Of a DNA stretch of 64,000 nt, positions 35,071 through 43,887 are shown piece after piece. The notes beneath the pieces are model-generated. The model ran no database searches. It had not been told where the DNA came from and worked only from the letters and a program-made list of their open reading frames with translations. The position numbers and the translations under genes are program-made. Origin of the DNA: Tepidibacter aestuarii (lineage in GTDB: Bacteria > Bacillota > Clostridia > Peptostreptococcales > Peptostreptococcaceae); NCBI RefSeq assembly GCF_934924865.1, contig NZ_OW235315.1, forward strand, positions 806,001-870,000, given 5' to 3'. Position 1 is the first letter of the stretch. Each line of letters starts with the position of its first letter.

Positions 35071-36150
35071 ATGAATATAGATAAAATTTTAATGACACCA
35101 GGACCTACAAATGTTCCTAAAAGAGTTTTGAATAAGATGGCCCAGAATATGATTCATCATAGGACTGATGAGTTTGCTAATATATTTAAAGAATTTAATG
35201 AAAGACTCAAATATGTGTTTCAAACAGATAACACAGTACTTACATTTCCATCATCAGGAACAGGTGGATTAGAAGCAAGCATTGTGAATATGCTTTCTAA
35301 AAAAGACAAGGTGTTAATAGTTTCAATAGGAGTGTTTGGAGATCGATTTGCAGATATAGCGAGGATATATGATATAGAAGTTGACAAACTAGATGTCCCT
35401 TGGGGAAAGGGAGTTGAAATTAAAGATATAAAATCTAGATTAACTGACGAACACAAAGCACTTATAATTACTCATAATGAAACGTCAACCGGAGCTAATA
35501 ACGATATAAAGAAAATAGGAGAGTTCATGAAGAATAAAAAACAGCTCTACATAGTAGACGCTGTTAGCTCTTTAGGAGCTATTGAAACGAAGATGGACGA
35601 TTGGAATATAGATGTATTAGTAAGCGGATCTCAAAAGGCTTTGATGTCGCCACCTGGACTAAGTTTTATAGCAGTTAGCAAAAAAGGCTGGAAATACAAT
35701 CAAAAATCTAACATACCGAAGTACTACTTTGATTTTAAAAAAGCTAAAGATCGAATGGATAAAGAATTACCTCAAACACCTTATACTCCAGCTGTATCGC
35801 TCATAGTTGGAACAAATGAGGCGTTAAAGATGATACAAAAAGAAGGTATTGATAATGTTTGTAAGAGACATGAAAGATTAGCTTGTATGTTTAGAGAAGG
35901 TGTTAAAAATATGGGATTAGAATTTTTTGTAGATGAAAAATATCAATCTAATACAGTGACTTCTATAAAAATGAAAAATAAAGCTGTTGATATAAAAACA
36001 ATAATGGAGGAAGAATTTAATATAGTAATAGCGGCAGGTCAAGGAAAATTAAAAAATGAAATTATAAGAATAGGGCATATGGGGTGCGTTGATGAAGAAA
36101 TGATAGAGAAAACCTTACATGCGTTAGAAGAAGCTATAAAAAAATTTTAA
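35071..36150 (+). CDS. PLP-dependent aminotransferase (phosphoserine/alanine-glyoxylate type)
   Basis: The 359-residue protein is a class V aminotransferase. The PLP lysine is K189 in SGSQKALMSPPG; the N-terminus MTPGPTNVPKRVL and SSGTGGLEAS phosphate loop are typical of the serine-pyruvate/alanine-glyoxylate group. Placed after a serine T-box and directly before serA, it most likely makes phosphoserine from 3-phosphohydroxypyruvate, in place of a classical SerC. GGGGAGATG is the ribosome site. Confidence 0.9.
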   Translation: MNIDKILMTPGPTNVPKRVLNKMAQNMIHHRTDEFANIFKEFNERLKYVFQTDNTVLTFPSSGTGGLEASIVNMLSKKDKVLIVSIGVFGDRFADIARIYDIEVDKLDVPWGKGVEIKDIKSRLTDEHKALIITHNETSTGANNDIKKIGEFMKNKKQLYIVDAVSSLGAIETKMDDWNIDVLVSGSQKALMSPPGLSFIAVSKKGWKYNQKSNIPKYYFDFKKAKDRMDKELPQTPYTPAVSLIVGTNEALKMIQKEGIDNVCKRHERLACMFREGVKNMGLEFFVDEKYQSNTVTSIKMKNKAVDIKTIMEEEFNIVIAAGQGKLKNEIIRIGHMGCVDEEMIEKTLHALEEAIKKF

Positions 36151-36200
36151 CTAAAAAATATGTATACTGAATACTAAGTACAAAATTGGAGGGGATTATA

Positions 36201-37787
36201 GTGAAAAACAAGGTTATAATTACAGAAATGATAGATAAAGAGGGAATAAAGATATTGCAAAAAACAGTAGATGTAGATATAAAAGCAGGTATTTCTAGAG
36301 AGGAATTATTGAATATAATAAATGAATATAATGGGATTATAGTTAGAAGTAATACTATGGTTGACAAAGAATTGTTGGATAAAGGTACAAATCTTAAAAT
36401 AGTAGGAAGAGCTGGAAATGGAATAGATAATATAGATATAGAAACAGCTACTAAAAGAGGTATAATTGTAGCAAATACTCCTCAAAGTAATACTATGTCT
36501 GCTTGTGAGCTTACTATAGGGTTATTACTTTCTCAATCAAGAAATATACCTCAAGCTAATGAAGATACTAAGCTAGGTAATTGGGGAAGAAATTCTTTTA
36601 AGGGTGTAGAGCTTTATGGAAAGACTCTTGGAATAATAGGGCTTGGAAAGATAGGATCTTTGGTTGCAACTAGAATGAAGGCTTTTGGCATGAATATAAT
36701 AGCTTATGATCCGTATATAATGGATGAAAGATTTGAAAAGTTTAAAGCTACTAAAAAGGATGAATTAAAAGATTTATTGCAAGAGTCAGACTTTATTACT
36801 GTTCATACTCCTAAAACAGAAGAAACTATAAATATGATAGATGAAAACGAAATAGAGTGTATGAAAATAGGAGTTAGATTGGTAAATGCAGCTAGAGGTG
36901 GAATTGTAAATGAGAATGCATTATTAAAGGGAATAGAGGATGGAAAAATAGCAAGTGCTGCTCTTGATGTTCACAATATAGAGCCTTGTGTTAATAGTAA
37001 ATTATTTGATCATCCAAATATAGTAGTTACACCTCATATAGGTGCTGGAACTATAGAAGCACAAGAGAATGTTGGAAAAACAATTGCTAATCAGATTATA
37101 AATGGATTAAATGGTGATATTGTAACTAATGCAGTTAATCTTCCAACTATTCATAGGGAAGAGCTTAAACTAATTAAGCCCTATATAGAACTTGCAGAAA
37201 AACTAGGCAAGATATATTACCAAATTCACAATGAGCCAATTGAACTTGTAGATATTCAATATCATGGAAATATAGCTTCTCAGGATGTTCAAATGGTTAC
37301 AATAGCATTTATAAAAGGTCTTTTAGAGCCTGTAATGAAGGAAAATGTAAATTATATAAATGCTCATTTATGTGCTAAAAATAGAGGAATAATTGTAAAT
37401 GAAGAAAAGAAAAAAGATAACTATAAAAACTATGTGGATTCAATGTCTGTAAAAATAAAAAATAAGAATGGTGAATTTACTCTCCTTGGAAGTTTATCTT
37501 CAAAAAAGGAAGGAAAGCTTGTTGAAATTCATGGATATGAAGTTGATGTAAATCCTACTAGACATATGCTGTTTATACAAAACTGGGATGTTCCAGGTGT
37601 AATAGGGGATATAGGAATGGTTCTTGGAAAGAACAATGTGAATGTTGCAACTATGCAAGTTGGTAGAAATACAAGAGGGCAAAAAGCTTTAATGATACTA
37701 AATGTAGATGAAGGAGTATCAAAAGAATCTATTGAAGGTATATCAAATTCAAAAAATGTATTGTGGGCTAAAGGTATAAAGTTATAG
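36201..37787 (+). CDS. serA: D-3-phosphoglycerate dehydrogenase
   Basis: The 528-residue protein performs the first step of serine synthesis. The NAD-binding motif GLGKIG is at 147-152, the catalytic arginine lies in NAARGGIVNE and the histidine in TPHIGAGT. An intervening domain and a C-terminal ACT domain (~450-528, with WDVPGVIGDIGMVLGKNNVN) make it the long, serine-inhibited type. GTG 36201 is chosen because GGAGGGG lies 8 bases upstream; an earlier TTG overlaps that site. Confidence 0.95.
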   Translation: MKNKVIITEMIDKEGIKILQKTVDVDIKAGISREELLNIINEYNGIIVRSNTMVDKELLDKGTNLKIVGRAGNGIDNIDIETATKRGIIVANTPQSNTMSACELTIGLLLSQSRNIPQANEDTKLGNWGRNSFKGVELYGKTLGIIGLGKIGSLVATRMKAFGMNIIAYDPYIMDERFEKFKATKKDELKDLLQESDFITVHTPKTEETINMIDENEIECMKIGVRLVNAARGGIVNENALLKGIEDGKIASAALDVHNIEPCVNSKLFDHPNIVVTPHIGAGTIEAQENVGKTIANQIINGLNGDIVTNAVNLPTIHREELKLIKPYIELAEKLGKIYYQIHNEPIELVDIQYHGNIASQDVQMVTIAFIKGLLEPVMKENVNYINAHLCAKNRGIIVNEEKKKDNYKNYVDSMSVKIKNKNGEFTLLGSLSSKKEGKLVEIHGYEVDVNPTRHMLFIQNWDVPGVIGDIGMVLGKNNVNVATMQVGRNTRGQKALMILNVDEGVSKESIEGISNSKNVLWAKGIKL

Positions 37788-37798
37788 GAGGCGGTTTT

Positions 37799-38587
37799 AT
37801 GAAAATAGGATATGCAGCATCAGTTGGAGAAAAAAATATACTTGATTGCATGGAATTTGCTAAAATAAATGGATTTAATGCAGTTGAGATAAATATGAAT
37901 ATGAAGTGTTTTTTTCCTGAAAATTATGATGAAAAGGATATAGAAAATATAAAAAAATATAAGAAAGAAAACAATATAGAGATTACTATGCACGCACCTG
38001 AGGATATATCTCTTTTAAATCTTCATGAAAAGGTTAGGCGTGCTGGTATTGATAGATTGAAAGAAATTATAGGGTTTGGAAAAAATATAGATGCAAGTAG
38101 AATAACTATACACATAGGATCAACTCCTTATTTTACATTGACAGATAAAAAATGTTATTTAGATGATATATATCATGAAGAATATAAAAGTATTTTGAAA
38201 AGTTCTCTTATAGATTTGAGTGATTATTGTGAAGACAAGATTAGACTTTGTGTTGAAAATTCTGGAAAATTTACTCAGAAATTGTACCAAGAAATTTTAG
38301 ATGATATTATATATGAAAAAAATGTATTTTTAACATGGGATATAGGTCATTCTTATTTTGAAAAGTATGATGAAATAAAATTTTTCAAAAATAATATAGA
38401 TAAAATTAAAACTGTTCATGTCCATGATGTAAATGATATAAGTGATCATCAAGTTGTAGGAGATGGGAAGCTTGATTTTTCAAAGTATATAGAGGATATA
38501 GGAGCTGAAGATAAGGTTTATATATTAGAGGTAAGACCTAGAGAAAAAGCTTTAGAATCATTAGAAAATTTGAGAAAGTTCATATAA
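37799..38587 (+). CDS. TIM-barrel sugar isomerase/endonuclease family protein
   Basis: The 262-residue protein has the xylose-isomerase-like TIM barrel: GFNAVEINMN, ITMHAPEDIS, ITIHIGSTP, LCVENSGK, LTWDIGHSYF and VHVHDVND, with metal-binding His/Glu/Asp residues on these strands. Such proteins isomerise or epimerise sugars or act as AP endonucleases. AGGAGG lies before the ATG, 11 bases after serA, so it is the third gene of the serine T-box operon, an unusual companion whose substrate is unknown. Confidence 0.85.
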   Translation: MKIGYAASVGEKNILDCMEFAKINGFNAVEINMNMKCFFPENYDEKDIENIKKYKKENNIEITMHAPEDISLLNLHEKVRRAGIDRLKEIIGFGKNIDASRITIHIGSTPYFTLTDKKCYLDDIYHEEYKSILKSSLIDLSDYCEDKIRLCVENSGKFTQKLYQEILDDIIYEKNVFLTWDIGHSYFEKYDEIKFFKNNIDKIKTVHVHDVNDISDHQVVGDGKLDFSKYIEDIGAEDKVYILEVRPREKALESLENLRKFI

Positions 38588-38603
38588 AATTAAAATTTTG
38601 TTG

Positions 38604-38632
38604 TTGACTAAACTAAGAGTGTATTGTATCAT
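38604..38632 (+). promoter_or_regulatory. Promoter of the lysine riboswitch transcript
   Basis: TTGACT (38604-38609) and TATCAT (38627-38632) are separated by 17 bases, about 30 bases before the riboswitch. Confidence 0.7.
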
Positions 38633-38660
38633 TATGAAATAACAAGTGAACGAAAAAAAA

Positions 38661-38828
38661 GATAGAGGTTGCATTGTTTAATAGTACTGCTTTGGAGTTA
38701 AGCACTATGAAGAAGCACGAAAGGAAATAATGCCGAAGCTTTACAACTGATGCTTTAAGGTTGTAGGGTTGGGGTTGCGTATAATATATGCAACACTGTC
38801 ACAAATACTTATTTGTGGGGAGCTATCA
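38661..38828 (+). ncRNA. Lysine riboswitch (L box)
   Basis: The region carries conserved L-box blocks in the right order: GAGGTTGC, GAAAGGAAATAATGCCGAAG, the pair GGGGTTGCG...ATGCAAC, CTGTCA and the closing GGGGAGCTATC, with GATAG at 38661 pairing with CTATC at 38823. A terminator at 38889 follows. Lysine should cause early termination and shut off the NhaC-family gene. Confidence 0.92.
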
Positions 38829-38888
38829 TTCAAATGAAAGTAGGCAATTAGCCCTATTTGTAGGGTATTAATTTAAACATGCTTATTT

Positions 38889-38918
38889 AACCTTGAGTGA
38901 AGACTCAAGGTTTTTTTG
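38889..38918 (+). terminator. Riboswitch-controlled terminator
   Basis: AACCTTGAGT and ACTCAAGGTT form a 10-bp stem with a GAAG loop, followed by Ts, between the riboswitch and the transporter gene. Confidence 0.88.
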
Positions 38919-38978
38919 TTTTGATGGACTCTTCTCCAAAAAATTTCGCTTGTAATCTAAATTTTAGGAGGAGTAAAA

Positions 38979-40724
38979 ATGAGAAAAAGAGGATTTATTT
39001 TAATTTTAACTTTTATGTTGTTTGCATTATGCATGAACTTTGGATTTGCAGAAGAGCTAGACCCAGCTCAAGTTAATGCGGATAAGTTTGGGTTATTAAC
39101 TTTATTACCACCTTTAGTTGCTATAGTTTTAGCATTTGTAACTAAAAATGTTGTGTTATCTTTGTTTTTAGGAGTATTTTCAGGAACGTTTTTGGTTAGT
39201 TTAAGTGGTTCTAATGTTTTTATGGCATTATTTAATGGATTTTTATCTATAATAGACAAGGTTTTATCATCTTTAGCAGACCCTTGGGATGCAGGTATTA
39301 TTCTTCAATGTTTAACTATAGGAGGACTTATTGCACTTATAACTAGAATGGGAGGAGCTAAAGCTATAGCTGAGAGCCTTGCTAAAAGAGCTAAATCTCC
39401 TAGAAGTGCTCAATTATTTACTTGGATTTTAGGACTTATAGTATTTTTTGATGATTATGCAAATGCACTTATAGTAGGCCCTATAATGAGACCTGTAACA
39501 GATAGAATGAAGATATCAAGAGAAAAATTATCATTTATAATAGATGCAACTGCAGCTCCGATAGCTGGTATTGCTATTATATCTACTTGGATTGGTTATG
39601 AAATAAGTTTAATAAAGGATGCTTATGCAAGTATAGGTCAACAGGTAAATGCTTATTCTGTATTTATATCTACTATTCCTTATAGATTTTACAATATATT
39701 AATTCTTATATTTATAGTTTGTACTGCTATATTCTTAAGAGAATTTGGACCGATGCTTAAGTGTGAGAGAAGAGCTAGAACTAGTGGAAAAGTTTTAGGT
39801 GATGAGATGGATGCTAAGTTTGAAGAGGAAAGTAAAGAGATTCAACCTAAAGAAGGAATTAAGCTTAGTGTATGGAATGCTATAGTTCCTATAGGAGTTT
39901 TAATATTTGCATCTTTACTTGGTTTTTACTACAATGGATACAATACTATAATGGGTGGAGAAGATACTGTTTTAATAGAATTATTAAAGAATTCACCTGT
40001 TTCATTTGCAGCTGTTAGAGAAACTTTTGGAGCATCTGATGCAAGTATAGTATTATTCCAGGGTGCATTGTTTGCAAGTATAGTAGCTATTATAATGGGT
40101 ACTAGTCAAAAAATATTCAAGGTATCAGAAGCTATTGATACGTGGGTAAAGGGAATGAATTCACTAGTTATAACAGGTGTTATATTATTACTTGCATGGT
40201 CTTTAAGTAGTGTTATAAAAGAGCTTGGAACTGCTAAGTTTTTAGTATCAGTATTATCTGGTGCTATACCTAAATTCTTACTGCCATCTATGATATTTGC
40301 ACTTGCAGCTGTTATATCTTTTGCGACAGGTACATCTTATGGAACAATGGGTATACTTATGCCACTTACTATACCTTTAGCACATGCTATATCGCCAGAG
40401 TCTTCATACATTATAATGAGCGCTGGAGCTGTTTTAACTGGAGCAACTTTTGGAGATCACTGTTCACCTATTTCAGATACAACTATACTATCTTCAATGG
40501 GAGCAGGATGCAATCATATAGATCATGTTAATACTCAAATTGTATATGCTGTAACTGTAGGTACTATATCTATACTATTTGGATATTTACCAGCAGGATT
40601 TGGAGTACCTGTATATATAACTCTTCCAATAGCTGTTTTAGCTATAATTGGAACTGTGTATTTTGTGGGAACTCCTGTAGAGGATGCAGAAAGTGTATCT
40701 TTAAAGGATGTAGCCGATTTATAG
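38979..40724 (+). CDS. lysW: NhaC-family transporter under lysine control (probable lysine transporter)
   Basis: The 581-residue membrane protein belongs to the NhaC sodium/proton antiporter family. It has an N-terminal hydrophobic leader, about twelve helices, and family marks such as FFDDYANALIVGPIMRPVTD and TGATFGDHCSPISDTTILSS. NhaC members preceded by lysine riboswitches have been predicted to import lysine (named LysW in comparative studies), and that is the likely role here. GGAGGAG stands 6 bases before the ATG. Confidence 0.88.
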   Translation: MRKRGFILILTFMLFALCMNFGFAEELDPAQVNADKFGLLTLLPPLVAIVLAFVTKNVVLSLFLGVFSGTFLVSLSGSNVFMALFNGFLSIIDKVLSSLADPWDAGIILQCLTIGGLIALITRMGGAKAIAESLAKRAKSPRSAQLFTWILGLIVFFDDYANALIVGPIMRPVTDRMKISREKLSFIIDATAAPIAGIAIISTWIGYEISLIKDAYASIGQQVNAYSVFISTIPYRFYNILILIFIVCTAIFLREFGPMLKCERRARTSGKVLGDEMDAKFEEESKEIQPKEGIKLSVWNAIVPIGVLIFASLLGFYYNGYNTIMGGEDTVLIELLKNSPVSFAAVRETFGASDASIVLFQGALFASIVAIIMGTSQKIFKVSEAIDTWVKGMNSLVITGVILLLAWSLSSVIKELGTAKFLVSVLSGAIPKFLLPSMIFALAAVISFATGTSYGTMGILMPLTIPLAHAISPESSYIIMSAGAVLTGATFGDHCSPISDTTILSSMGAGCNHIDHVNTQIVYAVTVGTISILFGYLPAGFGVPVYITLPIAVLAIIGTVYFVGTPVEDAESVSLKDVADL

Positions 40725-40738
40725 TAAAATATTAATAT

Positions 40739-40791
40739 AAAAGTAGTTATCTGGATTTCGTGCTAATGAAATTCAGGTAGCTACTTTTTTT
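40739..40791 (+). terminator. Terminator of the NhaC-family gene
   Basis: AAAAGTAGTTATCTGGATTTC and its imperfect complement GAAATTCAGGTAGCTACTTTT flank a short loop and are followed by Ts. Confidence 0.8.
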
Positions 40792-40806
40792 ATTTTGTGG
40801 GTAATC

Positions 40807-40859
40807 AAAACTATATATGAAAATACCGTGAATACAACGATATTTTCATATATAGTTTT
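40807..40859. repeat. Perfect 19-bp inverted repeat
   Basis: Arms 40807-40825 and 40841-40859 (beginning AAAACTATATATGAAAATA) are exact complements around a 15-base centre. No T-run follows on either side, and it lies after a complete terminator, so it is not the usual gene end. It is the main feature of the 330-base gap here. Confidence 0.8.
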
Positions 40860-41054
40860 AGGAGTAAGTATTCTATTATAAAGTTAAATATTATCTACAC
40901 AATTGTTATTATAGAAAAAATACCGTTATAGGTTTGAGGTTATGTTAAAAATAGGAAATTATGATCGTTTTTTATTGTATATAGATGTGTTATAATATAC
41001 AGGTTGTTACATGAAATTGTAAGATATAGACAAAAAAGGAGAGAAAAAATAAAG

Positions 41055-41801
41055 ATGGATGCATTTTGGAGCAATACATATGACTCAATGAGTTTTAATC
41101 TTTATTCAAAGAGCCATATAACGACTTTGATAATAATAGGTGCTATTATTTTAGGTATGTTTTTAATGAGAGATTATATACAAAAAAATAGAAGAAAAGT
41201 AGGGCTTGGTATAGGTATAATGCTTATTATTCAGCAGTTTTTTATGTATTCTTGGTACATAACTTCTGGAAATTTTACTTGGCAAGAATCTCTACCTTTA
41301 TACATATGTAGAGTAACGACTATTTTATGTATTGTAATGATTTTAAAAGAGAGCTATGGTTTTTTTGAGGTGGCTTACTTTTGGGGAATGTCGGGTAGTG
41401 TTGTCGCTTTGATAACTCCTGATCCTGGGTTTGAATTTCCACATGTCATGTTTGTACAGTTTTTTATGGGCCATGGCGGAATGCTAATATCTGTATTGTT
41501 CATGATGTATTTTTACAAATTCGAACCAAAATTATCATCACTCAAAAAAACTATAAACTGGACAATAGTCTACTTTGCAGGGGTTGAAATAGTAAATTAC
41601 GCTATAGGAGCTAATTATTCATATTTAAGAAGTAAACCTATTAGCAAAAGCCCACTTGATTACTTACCCCCTTATCCATATTATGTGCCTATACTTGCTA
41701 TTATAGCAGTAGGTATATTTTCATTATGGTACATACCATTTTACATAAGAGATAAGAAAAGCGAAATAATAAAAAAAGAAGAACAAGCAACTAGTTATTA
41801 A
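41055..41801 (+). CDS. TIGR02206/YwaF family membrane protein
   Basis: The 248-residue protein has about seven membrane helices with the TIGR02206 pattern: ESLPLYICRVTTILCIV, FFMGHGGMLISVLFMMYF, and near the end YPYYVPILAIIAVG. Function is unknown. The ATG at 41055 follows AAAGGAGAG by about 10 bases; a longer frame has no ribosome site. A terminator follows at 41803. Confidence 0.85.
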   Translation: MDAFWSNTYDSMSFNLYSKSHITTLIIIGAIILGMFLMRDYIQKNRRKVGLGIGIMLIIQQFFMYSWYITSGNFTWQESLPLYICRVTTILCIVMILKESYGFFEVAYFWGMSGSVVALITPDPGFEFPHVMFVQFFMGHGGMLISVLFMMYFYKFEPKLSSLKKTINWTIVYFAGVEIVNYAIGANYSYLRSKPISKSPLDYLPPYPYYVPILAIIAVGIFSLWYIPFYIRDKKSEIIKKEEQATSY

Positions 41802-41802
41802 T

Positions 41803-41838
41803 AAGTGTCTGTTGATTAATTTGATCAACAGACTTTTT
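41803..41838 (+). terminator. Terminator of the YwaF-like gene
   Basis: GTCTGTTGAT pairs with ATCAACAGAC and is followed by TTTTTT, right after the stop codon. Confidence 0.85.
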
Positions 41839-41841
41839 TAT

Positions 41842-41863
41842 ACTGAATTAAGTTTAACTTTGT
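41842..41863 (-). repeat. Possible terminal fragment of the 133-bp repeat
   Basis: CTGAATTAAGTTTAACTTT matches the outer end of copy B (CTGAATTAAGTTTTGCTTT) at 17 of 19 positions, 13 of them in one run. The rest of the element is absent. Confidence 0.35.
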
Positions 41864-41906
41864 GCTAAAATTTTAGAATAGGATAAAAAATAGGAGGATT
41901 ATTATT

Positions 41907-42554
41907 ATGGAGCAATATAAAACTATACATGAATACGGACAAGATGAAGTTATAATAGAAAAATCTAGATTTATAGGATATGCAAAGCCTGTTAAAACTG
42001 AAGAAGAAGCTTTAGAATTTATAAATGAAATAAAGAAAAAACACAAGGATGCAACTCATAATGTATGGGCATATACTATAGGGATGAACATGGATATTCA
42101 AAGATATAGTGATGATGGAGAACCATCTGGAACAGCTGGAATACCTAGCCTTGAAGTCATAAAAAAAGAAGATTTGAGAAATGTAGCAGTAGTTGTTACA
42201 AGATATTTTGGAGGAATAAAATTAGGAGCAGGTGGACTTGTTAGAGCTTATACAAAAGGAGCTAAGATAGGCCTTAGTGCAGCAAAAATAATAGATAAAA
42301 TTTTATACACTGATATAAGATTTAAAATGGATTATACTCTTTTAGGTAAAGTTCAAAATGAGCTTATGAATTTAGGATACATAATAAAAGAAATATTATA
42401 TGAAGATATGGTTACAATAGTAGTATACTCAAAATCAAATGAAGTAGAGGTAGTAAAAAACAAAATAATAGATATAACAAGCTCAAATGTTGAAGTTGAA
42501 CAAAAAGAAGATTTCTACCTATCAAAATACAATGAAGAAATACTTTTAGATTAA
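41907..42554 (+). CDS. yigZ: YigZ/IMPACT family protein
   Basis: The 215-residue protein has the UPF0029 N-terminal domain with AYTIGMNMDIQRYSDDGEPS and GTAGIPSLEVI, then VVTRYFGGIKLGAGGLVRAY, and a C-terminal DUF1949 domain. The family is linked to translation control (eukaryotic IMPACT); the bacterial role is unclear. GGAGG lies 8 bases before the ATG. A CoA-binding protein gene follows after 40 bases. Confidence 0.93.
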   Translation: MEQYKTIHEYGQDEVIIEKSRFIGYAKPVKTEEEALEFINEIKKKHKDATHNVWAYTIGMNMDIQRYSDDGEPSGTAGIPSLEVIKKEDLRNVAVVVTRYFGGIKLGAGGLVRAYTKGAKIGLSAAKIIDKILYTDIRFKMDYTLLGKVQNELMNLGYIIKEILYEDMVTIVVYSKSNEVEVVKNKIIDITSSNVEVEQKEDFYLSKYNEEILLD

Positions 42555-42594
42555 TCTATAGCTGGGTATATATCCTTATAACAGGAGGGATATT

Positions 42595-42984
42595 ATGACA
42601 ATAGAAAAATTGAAAAAAGAAATGATCCAAATGAAAAAGTGGGCAGTCGTAGGAGTTACAGAAGACAAAAGTAAATATGGATATAAAATATTTAAAAAAT
42701 TAAATGATAAGGGATATATAACACATGGAGTTAACCCTAAATATAGTGAAATAGAAGGATATAAAATATACACATCTATAAAAGATGTACCAGAAAAGGT
42801 TGACTGTGTAAGTGTAGTAGTTAATCCTAAAATATCAAGTAAACTACTAGATGATGTATCAGAACTTGGAATAAAAAATGTATGGTTTCAGCCTGGAAGT
42901 TTTGACGAAGAAACAATAAATAAGGCTAAAGAACTTGGCCTTAATATAGTCTACTATGATTGCTTATATGTAGAATTAGGATAA
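42595..42984 (+). CDS. CoA-binding (Rossmann) domain protein
   Basis: The 129-residue protein is a single CoA-binding domain of the YccU type: WAVVGVTEDKSKYGYKIFKK, the VNPKYSEIEGYKIY strand, and the conserved KNVWFQPGSFDEETI. It binds a nucleotide or CoA; no enzyme activity is known. AGGAGGGAT lies just before the ATG. Confidence 0.9.
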   Translation: MTIEKLKKEMIQMKKWAVVGVTEDKSKYGYKIFKKLNDKGYITHGVNPKYSEIEGYKIYTSIKDVPEKVDCVSVVVNPKISSKLLDDVSELGIKNVWFQPGSFDEETINKAKELGLNIVYYDCLYVELG

Positions 42985-43012
42985 AAAAACCGAGGAAATA
43001 TCCTCGGTTTTT
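42983..43012. terminator. Bidirectional terminator
   Basis: AAAAAACCGAGGA and TCCTCGGTTTTTT form a 13-bp stem between the convergent CoA-binding and oxidoreductase genes. Confidence 0.92.
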
Positions 43013-43014
43013 TA

Positions 43015-43887
43015 TTACATAAATTCATTTATAAACTTTTGAGCAGACATTGGGTTGACATCTATATCAACAAGTGCATCACCATCTCTTAGCTTTGGAA
43101 TTTGATCTATAAAAGTAGGCTTTTGAACCTCATAAAATATTCCCATTGGGACACCTTTACCGTCTTCATACTCTAAAGCTTTAGTTAAAGCTTCTATTTT
43201 ATTTGTCTTATCATGAGTTTTCGGAAGGTGGTATAGATTCTCTTTATACCATTGATAAGTATTTACTTTATTAAATATAACGCAAGGTTGCATTATATCT
43301 ACAATAGCATAACCTTTATGTTCTATGGCTTTTTTTAAAATAGGAACAAGATGATCCTTATCTCCTGCAAAAGTTCTAGCTACAAAGGTAGCACCAGATA
43401 TAATAGCAAATGCTATAGGGTTTAAAGGTTGATTGATGACACCATTTGTTTGAGTAGAAGTCTTTTGCCCAGCAGCTGTTGTAGGGGATGCTTGTCCCTT
43501 CGTTAATCCATATATCTGATTATCATGGACAAAATGAGCTATATCTATATTTCTTCTCATATTATGAAGAACGTGATTACCGCCTTCACCAAATGTATCT
43601 CCATCACCTGAATTTACAATAACTTTCAAATTTTTATTAGCTATTTTGGCACCAAGAGCAGGAGGTAAAGATCTACCATGTAGACCATTAAATCCATTTA
43701 CATTTATATATTGAGGAGTCTTAGCTGCTTGGCCTATTCCTGAAGTTATCAAAACTTCATGAGGCTCCAAATTTAGTTCCCAAAGAGCCTGTTTTAGAGC
43801 GGTTAATATGCCGTGATTACCACAGCCTGGGCACCAAGCTGTTTCAACTGAATCAAATTTTTTAACACTAGATAAATTATTACTCAC
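43015..43887 (-). CDS. korB: 2-oxoacid:ferredoxin oxidoreductase, beta subunit
   Basis: The 290-residue subunit binds thiamine diphosphate: WCPGCGNHGILTAL at the N-terminus and the ThDP motif GDGDTFGEGGNHVLHNMRRN. With the alpha/gamma subunit it splits 2-oxoacids oxidatively to acyl-CoA and CO2, reducing ferredoxin. 2-Oxoglutarate or branched-chain oxoacids are likely substrates. It starts at GTG directly after the stop codon of the partner gene, preceded by AGAGGTG, so translation is coupled. Confidence 0.92.
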   Translation of the reverse strand: MSNNLSSVKKFDSVETAWCPGCGNHGILTALKQALWELNLEPHEVLITSGIGQAAKTPQYINVNGFNGLHGRSLPPALGAKIANKNLKVIVNSGDGDTFGEGGNHVLHNMRRNIDIAHFVHDNQIYGLTKGQASPTTAAGQKTSTQTNGVINQPLNPIAFAIISGATFVARTFAGDKDHLVPILKKAIEHKGYAIVDIMQPCVIFNKVNTYQWYKENLYHLPKTHDKTNKIEALTKALEYEDGKGVPMGIFYEVQKPTFIDQIPKLRDGDALVDIDVNPMSAQKFINEFM

